Source of the DNA: an uncultured Commensalibacter sp.
GTDB lineage: Bacteria > Pseudomonadota > Alphaproteobacteria > Acetobacterales > Acetobacteraceae
DNA length: 64,000 nucleotides
Direction of reading: 5' to 3'
Assembly: GCA_946699565.1 (NCBI GenBank)
Contig: CAMPDW010000010.1
Coordinates: forward strand, 1-64,000
Shown: piece after piece, positions 62,900 through 64,000 of the stretch
Layout: every line of letters starts with the position of its first letter
How positions within the stretch are numbered: the first letter of the stretch is position 1
Translations under genes and position numbers: made by a program
Notes under the pieces: generated by a model
Told to the model about the DNA's origin: nothing
What the model saw: only the letters and a program-made list of their open reading frames with translations
The model's database searches: none

Positions 62900-63935
62900 A
62901 TGAGGGAGCAAACGATTTTACGCATAGGGATTGCAGGGGCAGGGTATTTTGGTCGTTTCCATGCTTTAAAATCAAATACCCTGCCCCTGCAATCCCTATG
63001 CTTTAAAATCGTATAAAGCAAAGCGTGAAAATTTAATCGGTATTTATGATCCAGTAATTGAAAAAGCTAAAAAGGTTGGAAAAGAAGCGGGAAATGTTTC
63101 TTATATGCCACTTGATCAGTTATTGAAATCTTGTGATGCTATAATTATTGCTTCACCTGCAGAATATCATTATGAATTAACGGTTGAGGCTCTGAAAGCT
63201 GGAAAGCATGTTTTAGTTGAAAAGCCTATTTCTGCAACTTTGGATCAGGCGGGTCATCTTATTCAATTGGCTAACGATCAAAACCTTGTTTTGCAGGTTG
63301 GACATCTTTTACGATATTCGTCTGAATATAAAATTATTCACGAGCGTATAAAACGTCCCTTATATATTGAAACGATGCGGATTGCACCTTTTAAACCAAG
63401 AGGGGTTGATGTTTCCGTTATTTTGGATTTAATGATTCATGATCTTGATTTGGTTCTTGCAATTGTCCCTTCACATATCCTAAGGGTTGAAGCATTAGGG
63501 GCTGCTGTAACATCCGAATTTGAAGATATAGCAAATGCTCGTGTTATTTTTGAAAATGGATGCGTTGCAACTATTGCGGCAAGCCGTATTTCTTTAAAAA
63601 CTGAACGTAAAATGCGAATTTTTTCTGAAGAAGGTTATTTATCTGCTGATTTTATGAAAAAACAATTAGTTATGATTGGAAAAGAAAAAGGTCTGTTTTT
63701 GCCGGGCACGAATGGTTTCAGGCGAGAGGTTGTTAAATGGAAAGATCACGATAATATAGAAGCGGAACATCAGGCTTTTGTTGAATCCTGTCTTGATGGA
63801 AAACCTGTGTTGGTTGATGGTATTGCAGGGCGAAGAGCACTAAATGCGGCATTAATGGTGATCCAAAGCATTCAAGAATCAAAAGAACAAATGCAAGCCT
63901 CTGGTTTATTAAGTTCTAGAACAAAAGGTTTTTGA
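62900..63935 (+). pseudogene. Gfo/Idh/MocA-family oxidoreductase, frameshifted by a 37-base insertion
   Basis: NAD(P)-dependent sugar-type dehydrogenase. From ATG 62900: MREQTILRIGIAGAGYFGRF (Rossmann GxGxxG) then HALKS, after which the insertion 62974-63010 shifts the frame into a stop at about 63014. Skipping those 37 bases restores HALKSYKAKRENLIGIYDP and the rest, including VLVEKPISATLDQAGHLI (EKP motif), MIHDLDLVLAIVP and the C-terminal substrate domain. Only a 276-residue C-terminal part from ATG 63105 remains as an open frame, and it lacks the NAD-binding start. Confidence 0.85.
62922..63010. repeat. 28-base inverted repeat plus 13-base direct repeat (templated insertion)
   Basis: 62922-62949 is the perfect reverse complement of 62974-63001 (28 bases, 24-base spacer). 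ATGCTTTAAAATC occurs at 62961-62973 and again at 62998-63010, 37 bases apart. Together they show a 37-base insertion built from an inverted copy of nearby sequence followed by a repeat of the joint. Confidence 0.95.
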
Positions 63936-64000
63936 AATATGTAAGATAAAAAGATTTTATGGAAATCATTAGTATATGATTAATTTGATTATGATAGACA

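Noticed and set aside
1-64000. tRNA, rRNA, CRISPR, IS elements, prophage
   Set aside because: I looked for TPsiC-like GTTCGAATC arms, tandem spacers, and transposase or integrase motifs and found none that hold up; only by-eye reading was possible.

Overview
This is an AT-rich chromosomal window from an alphaproteobacterium, most likely a low-GC member of the Acetobacteraceae such as a Commensalibacter-like insect-gut symbiont. I base that on three things: alphaproteobacterial gene types (TrcR/DUF1013, DUF1150 beside Hsp20, HdaA, LpxI, one bifunctional Rsh); gene orders usual in this family (purM-hdaA-ppk-ppx, pyrH-frr-uppS-cdsA-dxr-rseP-bamA-ompH-lpxD-fabZ-lpxA-lpxI, rpmH-rnpA-yidD-yidC-engB-argB-dapD-dapE); and strong A/T bias even in coding DNA. 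The genus is an inference. Nearly all of the window is compact housekeeping DNA. I saw no rRNA, tRNA, IS element, prophage or CRISPR array.

Layout. 1-6.1 kb: end of purN, purM, then hdaA, ppk and ppx. 6.1-8.4 kb: a PepSY/DUF3325 iron-related membrane pair behind a near-ideal Fur palindrome, plus a small unknown gene. 8.7-9.9 kb: a family-5-type uracil-DNA glycosylase and a NYN-domain nuclease. 10-18.6 kb: folK, rpoZ, rsh, acpS, lepB, rnc, era, pyrH, frr, uppS. 18.6-29.3 kb: cdsA to lpxI (phospholipid, isoprenoid, outer-membrane assembly and lipid A), then gloA. 29.9-36.8 kb: rpmH promoter, rpmH-rnpA-yidD-yidC-engB, then arginine/lysine genes argB-dapD-dapE and a membrane protein. 36.7-39 kb (minus): def-fmt-truA. 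39.1-40.1 kb: hsp20-DUF1150 with a heat-shock-type promoter and a possible RNA thermometer. 40.1-45.6 kb (minus): EVE gene, rnd, kdsD, lptC, lptA, lptB, hpf. 45.8-48.9 kb: Fur-type promoter, TonB-dependent receptor and piuC. 48.9-51.4 kb: decaying DNA. 51.4-55.2 kb: lysA, a secreted trypsin-like protease, lptM and argH. 55.2-58.7 kb: broken radC, purK interrupted by a stop codon, purE, trcR, rpmE. 58.8-64 kb: mscL, a lipoprotein, secF/secD and a Gfo/Idh/MocA oxidoreductase broken by a templated insertion.

How the genes work together. Much of the window builds the envelope: precursors (CdsA, UppS, Dxr), lipid A (LpxD, FabZ, LpxA, LpxI), Kdo supply (KdsD), LPS transport (LptA/B/C and small LptM), protein insertion (SecDF, YidC, YidD, LepB) and beta-barrel assembly (BamA, OmpH/Skp). 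Two separate Fur-type sites link the PepSY pair and the receptor/piuC operon into one iron-starvation response.

The most interesting signals are lesions and RNA-level control rather than a new multigene system: (i) a 37-base insertion in the oxidoreductase that carries an inverted copy of upstream sequence, a template-switch signature; (ii) a single in-frame stop in otherwise intact purK; (iii) a promoter followed by a terminator hairpin in the leader of rpmE; (iv) a ROSE-like leader on hsp20; (v) a membrane-anchored protein that keeps a histidine-kinase-like phosphoacceptor helix but no kinase domain; (vi) 2.5 kb of eroded genes and a multiply broken radC, which point to ongoing genome reduction.
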